This document shows, one piece after another, positions 17,460 through 25,885 of a DNA stretch of 64,000 nucleotides (the stretch's first letter is position 1; each line of letters starts with the position of its first letter). The DNA comes from Bacteroidota bacterium (GTDB lineage: Bacteria; Bacteroidota; Bacteroidia; Chitinophagales; Chitinophagaceae), in assembly GCA_023424015.1 (NCBI GenBank), contig JAFAEM010000031.1:62001-126000 (forward strand), written 5' to 3'. Below the pieces are notes generated by a model. That model had not been told where the DNA came from and ran no database searches. It saw only the letters and a list, made by a program, of their open reading frames with translations. The position numbers were made by a program, and so were the translations under genes.

Positions 17460-18566
17460 TTAGTTTACGTGTTCTTTGATCATTTGAATAAAGTCGTCAA
17501 ATAAATAGCGGCTATCGTGCGGACCCGGGGTTGCTTCGGGGTGGTATTGTACCGAAAATGCGGGCTTGCCTTTAATCCTGATCCCCTCGATCGACTGGTC
17601 ATTCAGGTTCACATGTGTCACTTCAATATGATCAGCTTTCTTGACGGCTTCAGGATCCACTCCAAACCCATGATTCTGTGTCGTGATCTCTGAGCGTCCT
17701 GTCACCAGGTTTTTTACCGGGTGATTCAGGCCCCTGTGACCATGATGCATTTTGAAGGTGGGAATATCATTTGCCAGAGCAAGCAACTGGTGACCCAGGC
17801 AAATGCCAAAGACAGGATTCTCTTCCTTTAATATCTGCTTCAGGGAGTTGATCGCATAATCCATTGGAGCAGGATCGCCAGGACCATTGGAGATAAAATA
17901 GCCGTGTGGTTCAAATTTCTTCACCTCCTCAAGCGGAGTTTTGGCAGGAAATACTTTTATATAAGCCCCGCGCTCGACCATGCAGTTGAGAATATTTCTC
18001 TTTACACCATAGTCCATGACTGCGATACGGATCTCGGATTGTTCGTCACCCAGCTCATAGGTTTCTTTCGTGCTCACTTGTGAAGCCAGTTCAAGCCCAT
18101 CCATACTGGGGACATCCTGAAGCTTTTTCTTCAGGACTTCAATATCTGTTGTCTCAGAAGAAATGATACAGTTCATCGCGCCGCGGGTGCGGATATGCGC
18201 CACGAGCGAACGGGTATCAACATCAGCAATTGAAACGATATTGTGCTTTTTGAGGTAATCTTCAAGCGAGCCCTGGGCTGTCTTCCTGGAGTACTGATCC
18301 TCCAGGTTGCGGCCGATCAGACCTTTGATCTTCACGCTGTCGGACTCGATCTCGTTGTCTTTCACACCATAGTTGCCCACATGCACTACGTTCATTATAA
18401 GTACCTGCCCAAAATAACTGGGATCGGTAAAAACTTCCTGGTAGCCGGTCATGCCGGTGTTGAAACAAATCTCACCAGTCGTAGTTCCAATAGCTCCAAA
18501 TGATTTACCATAACAAACAGTTCCATCCTGCAAAACCAGAACTGCGGCGGGGCGGGTAGTAGACAT
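17460..18566 (-). CDS. carA: Carbamoyl-phosphate synthase small (glutaminase) subunit
   Basis: CarA hydrolyses glutamine and channels ammonia to CarB for carbamoyl phosphate, used in pyrimidine and arginine synthesis. The 368-residue protein has the N-terminal CarA domain (LQDGTVCYGKSFGAIG and FNTGMTGYQEVFTDPSY) and a class I amidotransferase domain with the nucleophile in FGICLGHQLLALA and the His-Glu pair in YHPEATPGPHDS. The carB gene is not next to it, as is common in Bacteroidota. A perfect -7 element at 18604-18611 precedes it. Confidence 0.96.
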   Translation of the reverse strand: MSTTRPAAVLVLQDGTVCYGKSFGAIGTTTGEICFNTGMTGYQEVFTDPSYFGQVLIMNVVHVGNYGVKDNEIESDSVKIKGLIGRNLEDQYSRKTAQGSLEDYLKKHNIVSIADVDTRSLVAHIRTRGAMNCIISSETTDIEVLKKKLQDVPSMDGLELASQVSTKETYELGDEQSEIRIAVMDYGVKRNILNCMVERGAYIKVFPAKTPLEEVKKFEPHGYFISNGPGDPAPMDYAINSLKQILKEENPVFGICLGHQLLALANDIPTFKMHHGHRGLNHPVKNLVTGRSEITTQNHGFGVDPEAVKKADHIEVTHVNLNDQSIEGIRIKGKPAFSVQYHPEATPGPHDSRYLFDDFIQMIKEHVN

Positions 18567-18603
18567 AGTCTGAAAAATCTGCGCTTTTTAAAAACAAATT
18601 GCG

Positions 18604-18611
18604 CAAAAGTA
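18604..18611 (-). promoter_or_regulatory. -7 element of carA
   Basis: The minus strand reads TACTTTTG, a perfect TAnnTTTG match, 38 bases upstream of the carA ATG. No clear -33 TTG is seen. Confidence 0.6.
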
Positions 18612-18670
18612 GCAGGAAATCGAGAAATGAGAGGGATTATTTTGTTAACATTCTTCACAGCATCCAGAAC

Positions 18671-18734
18671 GCAAAAAACCCGGGACCGGGAAAGCCAACA
18701 TCAAACGATTGATTATCCTTCCCCATCCCGGGTT
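18671..18734 (-). terminator. Terminator after the PepSY-like gene
   Basis: On the minus strand AACCCGGGA pairs perfectly with TCCCGGGTT (plus-strand 18726-18734 and 18677-18685). An inner GGGAA/TTCCC helix extends it, and a run of six T follows. It lies 20 bases beyond the PepSY stop. Confidence 0.85.
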
Positions 18735-18754
18735 ATTATTTATCCAAATAAACC

Positions 18755-19183
18755 TTAACCCTTAACTCTGAGAAAATTTCCGTTCTTATCAAACTCCAGT
18801 TCCACCCCCGAGGAGAGCTTGATCTCCTGGGTGGCATCCTCGCGCTCCCAGCCACGGATATATTCACTACTATAATTCGCAGCAACATAGTCCAGGATCA
18901 GAACAGGTATCACCGTTGAAGGGATGGCTTCGGTGCCTTCGATCTTCCTGATATTTCCCTGCCGGCTGAATTCCAGCTTGCTGCCATTGTCGAGGTAAAC
19001 ATGAAAATAGGTCTTGAGATCATCAAGCTCTTTCACAACCTGCAGGATCTGTTTTCCTGGATAGTGTGTTGTTACAAAGCCACTGGCATTGGCGGGCAGA
19101 TCATCCTCCTGCACAACCTTTTCCTTATCGCAGGATACAAGCAGAAAAGCGGAGAGTGTCATAAGAAGAAAAATTTTTTTCAT
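18755..19183 (-). CDS. PepSY-like (DUF2874) lipoprotein
   Basis: The 142-residue protein starts with a lipoprotein signal (MKKIFLLMTLSAFLLVSC, acylated cysteine C18). Two PepSY-like halves follow, each with a predicted helix and hairpin: YPGKQILQVVKELDDLKTYFHVYLDNGSKLEFSRQGN and then ELEFDKNGNFLRVKG. Similar small secreted proteins in Bacteroides are thought to be periplasmic inhibitors or carriers. It is 87 bases downstream of the STN-repeat gene but has its own upstream dyad and a strong terminator. Confidence 0.82.
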   Translation of the reverse strand: MKKIFLLMTLSAFLLVSCDKEKVVQEDDLPANASGFVTTHYPGKQILQVVKELDDLKTYFHVYLDNGSKLEFSRQGNIRKIEGTEAIPSTVIPVLILDYVAANYSSEYIRGWEREDATQEIKLSSGVELEFDKNGNFLRVKG

Positions 19184-19202
19184 AACATAAAATTTTTAAT
19201 GA

Positions 19203-19219
19203 TTGTCTGTAAAAGACAA
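19203..19219 (-). promoter_or_regulatory. Small perfect dyad before the PepSY-like gene
   Basis: TTGTCT (19203-19208) and AGACAA (19214-19219) form a 6-bp inverted repeat with a 5-base spacer, 20 bases upstream of the start codon at 19183. It could be an operator or a short leader hairpin. Only position and symmetry support it. Confidence 0.3.
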
Positions 19220-19270
19220 CCCGCTTCTTACAAACCCCTACTTACACGTGACAAGAAAAAGTTAAGACAA

Positions 19271-21097
19271 TTAAAAAATGCTTATGCCCGCGTTCCAGCC
19301 AAACCAACCCCTTACCCTGGAGCTGCCCAAACCAAAACTATGGTAGGATTCAGGCAATACATCGTATTTGTAGCCCGCTATTGGAGCTGGTTGATCAGAA
19401 TAGTAAACTGCCAGCGAAGGCCCGCCAAATAGCGCGAAGCGTTTGCCTAATTTGATATTGAGCTGTAAATGCAGCTTGTTCATCAGGTTGAGATAATCCC
19501 AACTGCCGAGGTATAAATATTGTGAGGTGAGTTCCGGGTTGAGCGATAACCAACGCGCCAATCCCCATTCAGTTCCCAGGCCGTATCCGAATGTATACAG
19601 TTTCGCATCCTCCCTGTCAACATTCATCCCTGCCATCAATATGCTGTAAAGTCTGCGGCTTCCGGTTTTAAAGGCAATGTTGGCGTCGACCGACTCAGTA
19701 GTATACATTGCGAGTTTATGATAGCCTTTCATTACCACGTTGATCAGACCAATGCTATATCCATCTGAAGTATCAGAGATATTGATCAGGCCGATCTGAA
19801 TACCCTTTAATTTTTTTGCATAGTTGAAAACACCGCCCACCTGCAATCCCTTCACTTCTCCTCCTCCAATATTGGCAACACCAGCGATCTGCACGGTGTT
19901 CGATTTTCTGTTCTGGTAATTAAATACGCCAGCAGCCTGCACGCCGTTCATTGTGCCGCCGTTAATATTGGAAACACCTGCAATTTGCATCCCCGCAAAA
20001 TCTCCCTTCACATAGTTGTTAATACCAGCCGCCTGTACACCCTTTACATGTTTCAGGCTTGTATTGTGCAAACCACCCAACTGTAATCCCGTCACCGAGC
20101 CTCCTGTTATATTGAGAAGACCTGCGGCCTGTAAATATTTTACATCTTTCTTATTGAGGTTAAATAATCCACCGAGTTCCATACCATTAACACCCGCTGT
20201 GTAACCGCCGAGCAGGTTAAATGAAAAATTATTAACTACCTGGCCACTCATTTTCCCCTGGCTGCTTACCCCAGGTACAACGGAAAACTGGAAAGGCTTT
20301 TCTGTAAAGAATTTCTTCATATTCAGGCTACCTATCTTTTGCTTTGCAGAGATCAGGAATCTGCCAAAACTGGTTTGCTCAATTTCGTCTACAGCACCAC
20401 TGATTGAACTCACTGTATCTGTATTAATGAAGGATGTGTCAGCAAGCTCGAAAGTATTTGGTGTAGACACGATAGCCTTGTCCAAAACCGGTACGATCGC
20501 AATAACCAGTTGCAGATCGTATTTCTGCGGAACGCTGACAGTTGTATCTTCAAAAGCATCTTTACTGACGGCGAGTGATGTGGTTTTGTATTTATCCTTT
20601 AGCCTGATGCTGAAATTTCCATTCGCATCTGTAAGTGTTGAAGTGAGGTATGTCGTTTCATAGATACTAACGTCACTCAGGCGTTCACCAGTTTCACCGT
20701 TGACTACATAACCCGAAATTGTGTACGATTTATCTTTAGCGGGAGAAGATTTGGTAACAGAGGTCAGTTGCAAACTTACTCTTCGGAGAATTACATAGCT
20801 CCCGCTTTCTTTGTATTCATACCCGCCATTAAACAATTGATTCAGAACCTGCCTTACGGTCTGGCCCTGAATATTCATGGTGACCAGGCTGTCCCGTTTC
20901 ACGATGCTGCTGTTGTAGGAGAAACTAAATCCCGCCTGGTTACTGATGATGGCCAGCACATCATCAAGCCTTTGTTCCCTGACAGAAATATTTATTCTTT
21001 TATCGAGTATGCTTTGCGTGTAGGCATTGTTGCTGCAACAGATAAATAGCCCAACTATGATTGCAATGAATATACTTTTCCTTTTTATCATAACCAT
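19271..21097 (-). CDS. Outer-surface STN + carboxypeptidase-regulatory protein with LA_2272-like repeats
   Basis: A 608-residue secreted protein. After a signal peptide (hydrophobic IFIAIIVGLFICC) comes an STN (secretin/TonB N-terminal) domain at about residues 33-105 (RINISVREQRLDDVLAIIS), then a CarboxypepD-regulatory-like domain at about 125-195 (ISGYVVNGETGERLSDVSIYE). A linker leads to about nine copies of a 16-residue repeat with the core GxQxAGxxN at residues 300-455, and a C-terminal part that looks like beta-barrel strands. There is no plug and no TonB-receptor barrel, so this is not a SusC homologue. It starts nine bases after the fecR stop in an ECF sigma operon, where a receptor would be expected. 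Substrate and function are unknown. Confidence 0.85.
   Translation of the reverse strand: MVMIKRKSIFIAIIVGLFICCSNNAYTQSILDKRINISVREQRLDDVLAIISNQAGFSFSYNSSIVKRDSLVTMNIQGQTVRQVLNQLFNGGYEYKESGSYVILRRVSLQLTSVTKSSPAKDKSYTISGYVVNGETGERLSDVSIYETTYLTSTLTDANGNFSIRLKDKYKTTSLAVSKDAFEDTTVSVPQKYDLQLVIAIVPVLDKAIVSTPNTFELADTSFINTDTVSSISGAVDEIEQTSFGRFLISAKQKIGSLNMKKFFTEKPFQFSVVPGVSSQGKMSGQVVNNFSFNLLGGYTAGVNGMELGGLFNLNKKDVKYLQAAGLLNITGGSVTGLQLGGLHNTSLKHVKGVQAAGINNYVKGDFAGMQIAGVSNINGGTMNGVQAAGVFNYQNRKSNTVQIAGVANIGGGEVKGLQVGGVFNYAKKLKGIQIGLINISDTSDGYSIGLINVVMKGYHKLAMYTTESVDANIAFKTGSRRLYSILMAGMNVDREDAKLYTFGYGLGTEWGLARWLSLNPELTSQYLYLGSWDYLNLMNKLHLQLNIKLGKRFALFGGPSLAVYYSDQPAPIAGYKYDVLPESYHSFGLGSSRVRGWFGWNAGISIF
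19732..20200 (-). repeat. Coding repeat region, 16-residue GxQxAGxxN units
   Basis: Units include VTGLQLGGLHNTSLKH, VKGVQAAGINNYVKGD, FAGMQIAGVSNINGGT and MNGVQAAGVFNYQNRK. The period is 16 residues (48 bases) with small indels. The pattern resembles the LA_2272 surface-repeat family. The DNA copies have diverged, so the repeat is conserved at protein level. Confidence 0.8.
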
Positions 21098-21106
21098 CCG
21101 TCTTGC

Positions 21107-22084
21107 CTAATACAAAATGATCTCTCCCTCGTTTTTTGAAACTTTTACCAGCAGCGTTTGGGCGATAATATCTAAAATTGTATCCAGTGATTCATCATCA
21201 AAAGTTACCGTCAGGGGAAGTTTGCGTATGGACTCGCGACCAATACGAATATCCGCGTCATAAGCTTCGTTGAGTTTCTCCACCAGCTTCCATAGAGGCG
21301 TATTGTCGCAGACAAAAGTTTTGCTCACATAATAATTATAGAGCTTATCGTCGGAAATTTCTTTTTCTGCAACACTATCTTTTCTCGAAAAATGGGTTCG
21401 TTCTCCCGCTTCGAGTTCGATCGTGTGGCCGTCTTTTGTCACCTGAACAATCCCTGTTTCCACAATTACCTCGGTGTATCCGTCCTGGCTTTTCACGTTA
21501 AAAGAGGTGCCCACTACTTTCACCTCCACATCATTTACTTCAATGATAAAAGGCTTTTTCTTGTTGGGCTTAATATTAAAGAATGCCTCACCCTGCAGCT
21601 TTACTTTCCTGGTTTTTTCCTTGAAGAATTCAGGATAGGTAATGACTGAGTTTTTGTTTAGTGTCGCGACAGAGCCGTCGGGCAGCGTGTCTTTTTTCAC
21701 GTCATTAACTGATGCAAAAGTCAATATTTCGGGTTCACGTGTCCCTTTAAATAATATGGTACTGGTAAACCAGGCCGCCCCGGCCACCAGCAAAACGCTG
21801 GCCGCGATACGCCACCAGCCAAAACTTTGGCGGGTATCAGCTCCTGGATCCTTCTTTTTTATCTTCCGCTGAAATCTTTGCCAGGCTTTTGTTTCATCCA
21901 CCGGCATATGAACAGCCAGCTGTTCGCTTTGCTCCCAGATCAGTTGAAGCTGTTGAAAATATCTTTGATTCTCAATACTGGCCGCAATCCAGTCTTCTAC
22001 CATCTCCTGCTCGGGTGGCGTTGCTTCCTCTGCCAGGTATTTTACCAGCAACTCATCCATCGTATCGTGCGTAAAGTTTTCCAA
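21107..22084 (-). CDS. FecR-family anti-sigma factor / signal transducer
   Basis: A 325-residue inner-membrane protein. The N-terminal cytoplasmic part (DELLVKYLAEEATPPEQEMVEDWIAAS) binds the sigma factor in this family. A single transmembrane helix (WWRIAASVLLVAGAAWFTSTILF, near residues 85-107) is followed by the periplasmic FecR domain with LPDGSVATLNKNSVITYPEFF and GEAFFNI, and a C-terminal STN-like domain (FDDESLDTILDIIAQTLLVKV). It starts nine bases after the sigma factor gene and ends nine bases before the STN-repeat gene, so the signal chain is probably outer membrane protein, FecR, sigma factor. Confidence 0.95.
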   Translation of the reverse strand: MENFTHDTMDELLVKYLAEEATPPEQEMVEDWIAASIENQRYFQQLQLIWEQSEQLAVHMPVDETKAWQRFQRKIKKKDPGADTRQSFGWWRIAASVLLVAGAAWFTSTILFKGTREPEILTFASVNDVKKDTLPDGSVATLNKNSVITYPEFFKEKTRKVKLQGEAFFNIKPNKKKPFIIEVNDVEVKVVGTSFNVKSQDGYTEVIVETGIVQVTKDGHTIELEAGERTHFSRKDSVAEKEISDDKLYNYYVSKTFVCDNTPLWKLVEKLNEAYDADIRIGRESIRKLPLTVTFDDESLDTILDIIAQTLLVKVSKNEGEIILY

Positions 22085-22093
22085 TATGCAGTA

Positions 22094-22711
22094 TTATAGG
22101 TTGAATAGTGATAAAATGATCAATGGTAAAAACTCCACCAGTTTCTGCCGCATCAGGCGAAGCGCCTTCCCCATCTGGTTTTCTATTGTCTTCACTGAAA
22201 GTCCCATCGCATCGGCGATCTCCTGGTATTTTAACCCCTCGTAACGACTCATTTGAAATATGGTGCGGCACTGCTCTGGCAGCTCGTTCATGGCAGCGTG
22301 GATATGCTCTTTCAATTCACCATGCAATACCTTGCCCGACGTGTTTTCAACCTCCCCGTTCGACTGGCGAACGACATGCATGGCATGTGCCGATCTCACT
22401 TTTTTATGTTTAATATGATTGAGACAGTCATGGTATACAGCTTTGTACAGATAAGCCTTTTGTGAGGTCTCTATTTCCAGGAGCTCTCTTTTTTCCCAAA
22501 GTTTATAAAATACATTCTGCACGATCTCCTCCCCCATGGTAGTATCCTTAAGTATGGTGATGGCATAGGCATGCAAGCCTCTGAAATGTGTCTTAAACAA
22601 CTGTTCGAAGGCTGCCTCACCCCTTGGTGCCAATGACCTGACAATGGCAGTACTGCTTTGTTGCACTTTTCCGATCCTATGGTCTGCTAAAATATATCTA
22701 TTCGCGGTCAA
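22094..22711 (-). CDS. ECF RNA polymerase sigma factor (sigma-70 family), non-ATG start
   Basis: The protein has sigma region 2 (AAFEQLFKTHFRGLHAYAITILKD and AEEIVQN-like GEEIVQNVFYKLWEKR) and region 4 (LPEQCRTIFQMSRYEGLKYQEIADAMGLSVKTIENQMGKALRLMRQKL), as in ECF factors of Bacteroidota. No ATG is available: the open frame begins after a TAA and offers TTG at 22711 and GTG at 22666. The TTG gives 205 residues; the GTG gives 190 and removes only a non-conserved extension. A weak -7 element (TATATTTT) lies between them, which would favour the GTG. It heads the sigma-FecR-STN operon. Confidence 0.93.
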   Translation of the reverse strand: MTANRYILADHRIGKVQQSSTAIVRSLAPRGEAAFEQLFKTHFRGLHAYAITILKDTTMGEEIVQNVFYKLWEKRELLEIETSQKAYLYKAVYHDCLNHIKHKKVRSAHAMHVVRQSNGEVENTSGKVLHGELKEHIHAAMNELPEQCRTIFQMSRYEGLKYQEIADAMGLSVKTIENQMGKALRLMRQKLVEFLPLIILSLFNL

Positions 22712-22772
22712 GAACGTTTATAAAAGGGACAACCGGCGGAGGGTTTACCCCTATCCAACCGGATTTTCCAAG

Positions 22773-22923
22773 AAATTAGGAATTGGTAATTTGGAATTAA
22801 GCCGTATAACGCCCTGGAGACGAGATTTGCGATTTTTAAAATATCGCGTTGACCTCTATTCAGATAGTTAACCATGTACATCCAGGCACATCTAATTCCT
22901 AAATTCAAATTACCTGTTCCTAC
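22773..22923. repeat. AT-rich inverted repeat upstream of the ECF sigma gene
   Basis: The left arm contains ATTAGGAATTGGTAATTTGG (22776-22795) and the right arm CTAATTCCTAAATTCAAATT (22892-22911). GGTAATTTGGAATT (22785-22798) pairs with AATTCAAATTACC (22902-22914) with one bulge. The arms are about 100 bases apart, between the end of the 518-residue protein gene and the sigma factor start. It may be an interspersed intergenic repeat rather than a regulatory site. Confidence 0.45.
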
Positions 22924-22926
22924 TCC

Positions 22927-24483
22927 TTAACTTCCATCCCCTCCCCGTCTCCTCTTATAACGTTCCCTGATCACATCCTGCACATTCACATTATTGATCT
23001 TACTTTCCAGCCAGGAGATCACGTCGAGGTACGCGAATGCCCGACGCTCCAGTGGATTGTTCTCGTATTTTTTGAGCTTATGCAGGAGTTTTTCAAATTC
23101 CGGCTTCAGCGCATGGGCACCTACATGAAATGATCTCCGCAGGAAGGCAAACATTTCTTCTTCTACTTTACTCAGGCTTTCCATCTTCGACATGTAGCGA
23201 TACACCGATTTGATCAGGTATTCCAGCAGGTCAAAATTTCCCAACTCGTAATGTGCGATCAGGTGCAGCAGCCGGGCATAACATTGCAGGTCGCTGCGTA
23301 ACCCGGATCGCTGGTTGATGATACGGTTGAGATAGTCGATGGCCTTTTCATTATCGCCGCTCCCGAAATATAGGCAGGCGATCTTATAATAAAATACCAG
23401 TACCCGGTGCGTGTCGAGGTATAGTCCATATTGCTTCAGCATTTCTTCGAGGTGAGGAACCATAGCCAGGCCCTTGTTGAAAGTGCCCTGCAGGAAATAC
23501 AGATTGATCCGGGCCGTATATAGATACTGGTAGACCAAAATTCGGTTATTGTCGTTTTGGGTCACCAGTTTGGTTCTCGCAAATTTTTCGAATTTCCGAA
23601 TGGTATCGGCCAGCTTTTCATGATTAAGCAGATCAAAATGCGCACTTGCCAGGTTGTGCAACCCCTTGATATAGCTGGCGGTTTCCACGCCGATCATATC
23701 AGGATTCTTCTCGAAGTGATCCACCCATCGCTGGCAGTAGCGGTAGTATTGTAAAAAATCGATCCGGATAAAGGCATACCAGCAATGACTCTGGTAGAGA
23801 TATAGTTTCTCATAAAAACCTTTCGCCTGCGCGGCTTCCGGAGGCAGACTTGTTTCAAAGAAAAGCCTTATGCTCTTTATATCGTTTTCGTTGCGGGCAT
23901 GGCCATGCTGGATATACCAGCTATACAATTGCAGGGAAAGATTAGACAGCTTATTGATCAGCATTAACGCATGATTCACCTCGTTTGACTCCTGGCTCAA
24001 CTCCTCCGCCCGGTTTTGCATGCTTCGGGTGATATAAAGTGCCTCGATTTTTTTTTCAAAGAAAAGGGCCTGTTGCAGGTAGCTCAGCTGGTTATGGTCT
24101 CGCGCCATATCCTTTAACCGGTCCAGCGCTCTCAGGCTTTGGAGGTACAGACCTTTATTATATAGTATCCGGGCATGGTCCATTTGTTCATGTAGCCGGA
24201 TATCGATATTGGTATCGTCTTTTATGATACGGAGGCTTGACAATATCTGCCGGTACAACTGAGCCTTCAGGTTGGACAATTGTTGTTTGCTGATCGACTT
24301 GTTCTTTTTCAACAAAACAGCCTCGTCGTAGTCGTACATTTTATCCAGTGCGTCAAAGAGTTGGATCGTTTTAAGGTTCTCGCTCGACGAGTTTCGCCTG
24401 ACAAAAAGCTTGAAATTCCGCTTTTCAGACTTTTCCAGCGATTTTACCAATTGAAAAAGGGCATCTGTCGATCGGTTGGGCAT
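22927..24483 (-). CDS. Conserved helical-repeat (TPR-like) hypothetical protein
   Basis: I do not recognise a named family. The 518-residue soluble protein is almost entirely alpha-helical, with a pattern of TPR-like helix pairs, for example LYNKGLYLQSLRALDRLKDMA, LYFLQGTFNKGLAMVPHLEEML and LYFGSGDNEKAIDYLNRIIN. The N-terminus (ALFQLVKSLEKSEKRNFKLF) and a basic C-terminus (RERYKRRRGGDG) are notable. No signal peptide or membrane helix is seen. Proteins of this length and style occur across Chitinophagaceae without known function. A perfect -7 element on the minus strand at 24672-24679 would give a leader of about 180 bases. Confidence 0.8.
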   Translation of the reverse strand: MPNRSTDALFQLVKSLEKSEKRNFKLFVRRNSSSENLKTIQLFDALDKMYDYDEAVLLKKNKSISKQQLSNLKAQLYRQILSSLRIIKDDTNIDIRLHEQMDHARILYNKGLYLQSLRALDRLKDMARDHNQLSYLQQALFFEKKIEALYITRSMQNRAEELSQESNEVNHALMLINKLSNLSLQLYSWYIQHGHARNENDIKSIRLFFETSLPPEAAQAKGFYEKLYLYQSHCWYAFIRIDFLQYYRYCQRWVDHFEKNPDMIGVETASYIKGLHNLASAHFDLLNHEKLADTIRKFEKFARTKLVTQNDNNRILVYQYLYTARINLYFLQGTFNKGLAMVPHLEEMLKQYGLYLDTHRVLVFYYKIACLYFGSGDNEKAIDYLNRIINQRSGLRSDLQCYARLLHLIAHYELGNFDLLEYLIKSVYRYMSKMESLSKVEEEMFAFLRRSFHVGAHALKPEFEKLLHKLKKYENNPLERRAFAYLDVISWLESKINNVNVQDVIRERYKRRRGGDGS

Positions 24484-24671
24484 CGTAATTCGGCTGATTT
24501 AAAATCCTTTACTGTCAAGCATTCCAGGGGATTTCCCCCTATTTTGACCCTGTAAAACAGGGGCAATTTTGGTTTTCTCCACCGGGGCTTCAGGTCTACC
24601 TTAGTGGAGCAGGTTTCCTTTGGCTTTTTCATTCTGAACCAGCCTGGCAAAACCAGTTTGATCCGGACATG

Positions 24672-24679
24672 CAAAAGTA
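24672..24679 (-). promoter_or_regulatory. -7 element, probably for the helical-repeat protein
   Basis: The minus strand reads TACTTTTG, a perfect TAnnTTTG match. It points away from leuA. The implied leader contains the small hairpin CCCTG-TAAAA-CAGGG near 24548-24562. No good -33 box is seen. Confidence 0.4.
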
Positions 24680-24718
24680 AGCTGCCTGCAATTTTATCAC
24701 ACACAATATTTTATTAAT

Positions 24719-25882
24719 ATGGCTGATGGCAAAATCCACATCTTTGATACAACTCTGCGGGATGGAGAGCAGGTCCCTGGGTGTAAGCTGAACACCAAGG
24801 AAAAGGTGCGGCTTGCGCTCGCGCTGGAAGAACTTGGTGTCGACATCATCGAATCAGGTTTTCCTATATCCTCACCCGGCGATTTTGAATCCGTAAACGA
24901 AATTTCGAAAGTCGTCAAAAACGCCACCGTTTGCGGTCTCACCCGGGCCGTTGAAAAAGATATCCAGGTAGCAGCCGAGGCGCTTAAACCTGCAAAACGT
25001 CCACGTATTCACACCGGTATCGGTACTTCCGATCTTCATATCAAAGCAAAATTTAATTCTACCCGCGAAGAGATCCTGTCCCGCGCGATACAGGCTGTCA
25101 AATGGGCTAAGAACTTTGTAGATGATGTTGAATTTTACGCGGAAGATGCAGGACGTACCGACAATGATTACCTGGCAAAGGTTGTTGAAGCAGTGATAAA
25201 AGCAGGTGCAACGGTAGTAAATATCCCCGATACCACCGGATACTGCCTGCCACATCAATATGGCGAAAAGATCGCATACCTGGTCAACAATGTTCCAAAC
25301 ATAGACAAAGCTATCATCAGCTGTCATTGTCATAACGACCTGGGACTCGCCACGGCAAACTCCATTTCGGGGGTATTAAATGGTGCCCGCCAGATCGAAT
25401 GTACAATCAACGGGCTGGGCGAAAGAGCTGGCAATACATCGCTTGAGGAAGTAGTGATGATCTTAAAGCAACACCATAGTTTAGGTTATTATACCAGCGT
25501 GAAATCACAATTGCTCAACCCGATCAGCCAACTCGTATCTGATACAATGCGTATGCCGGTGCAACCCAATAAAGCCATCGTTGGCTCTAATGCGTTTTCT
25601 CACTCTTCCGGTATTCACCAGGATGGTTTCCTGAAAGATGCTTTGACCTACGAGATCATCAACCCTGAAGAAGTTGGAGCTGGTGGATCGCGTATCGTGC
25701 TCACAGCACGTAGCGGCCGTTCGGCCCTGGCACATCGTTTTCATAAACTCGGATACCAGTACACCCGCAATGATATCGATGTATTGTATAATGAATTCCT
25801 GAAAGTAGCCGATCTAAAAAAAGAAGTTGCCGATGAAGACCTGCTCCAGATGGCAAAAGAATATGACCCAGTAACCTTATAA
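24719..25882 (+). CDS. leuA: 2-isopropylmalate synthase, short form without regulatory domain
   Basis: LeuA condenses acetyl-CoA with 2-oxoisovalerate, the first step of leucine synthesis. The 387-residue protein has the HMGL-like TIM barrel with FDTTLRDGEQVPG (residues 9-21), the metal-binding HCHNDLGLATAN motif, the GLGERAGNTSLEEVVM loop, and the SGIHQDGFLKD start of the linker region. It ends about 110 residues earlier than the usual 500-residue LeuA and lacks the C-terminal leucine-binding allosteric domain. It starts the leuACDB cluster; leuC follows after only three bases. No leader peptide or terminator-like attenuator is seen upstream of it. Confidence 0.93.
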   Translation: MADGKIHIFDTTLRDGEQVPGCKLNTKEKVRLALALEELGVDIIESGFPISSPGDFESVNEISKVVKNATVCGLTRAVEKDIQVAAEALKPAKRPRIHTGIGTSDLHIKAKFNSTREEILSRAIQAVKWAKNFVDDVEFYAEDAGRTDNDYLAKVVEAVIKAGATVVNIPDTTGYCLPHQYGEKIAYLVNNVPNIDKAIISCHCHNDLGLATANSISGVLNGARQIECTINGLGERAGNTSLEEVVMILKQHHSLGYYTSVKSQLLNPISQLVSDTMRMPVQPNKAIVGSNAFSHSSGIHQDGFLKDALTYEIINPEEVGAGGSRIVLTARSGRSALAHRFHKLGYQYTRNDIDVLYNEFLKVADLKKEVADEDLLQMAKEYDPVTL

Positions 25883-25885
25883 AAA

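Noticed and set aside
24484..24718. Search for a leu leader peptide before leuA
   Set aside because: Short frames here have no Leu/Ile/Val run and no terminator precedes the ATG, so there is no sign of attenuation at leuA.
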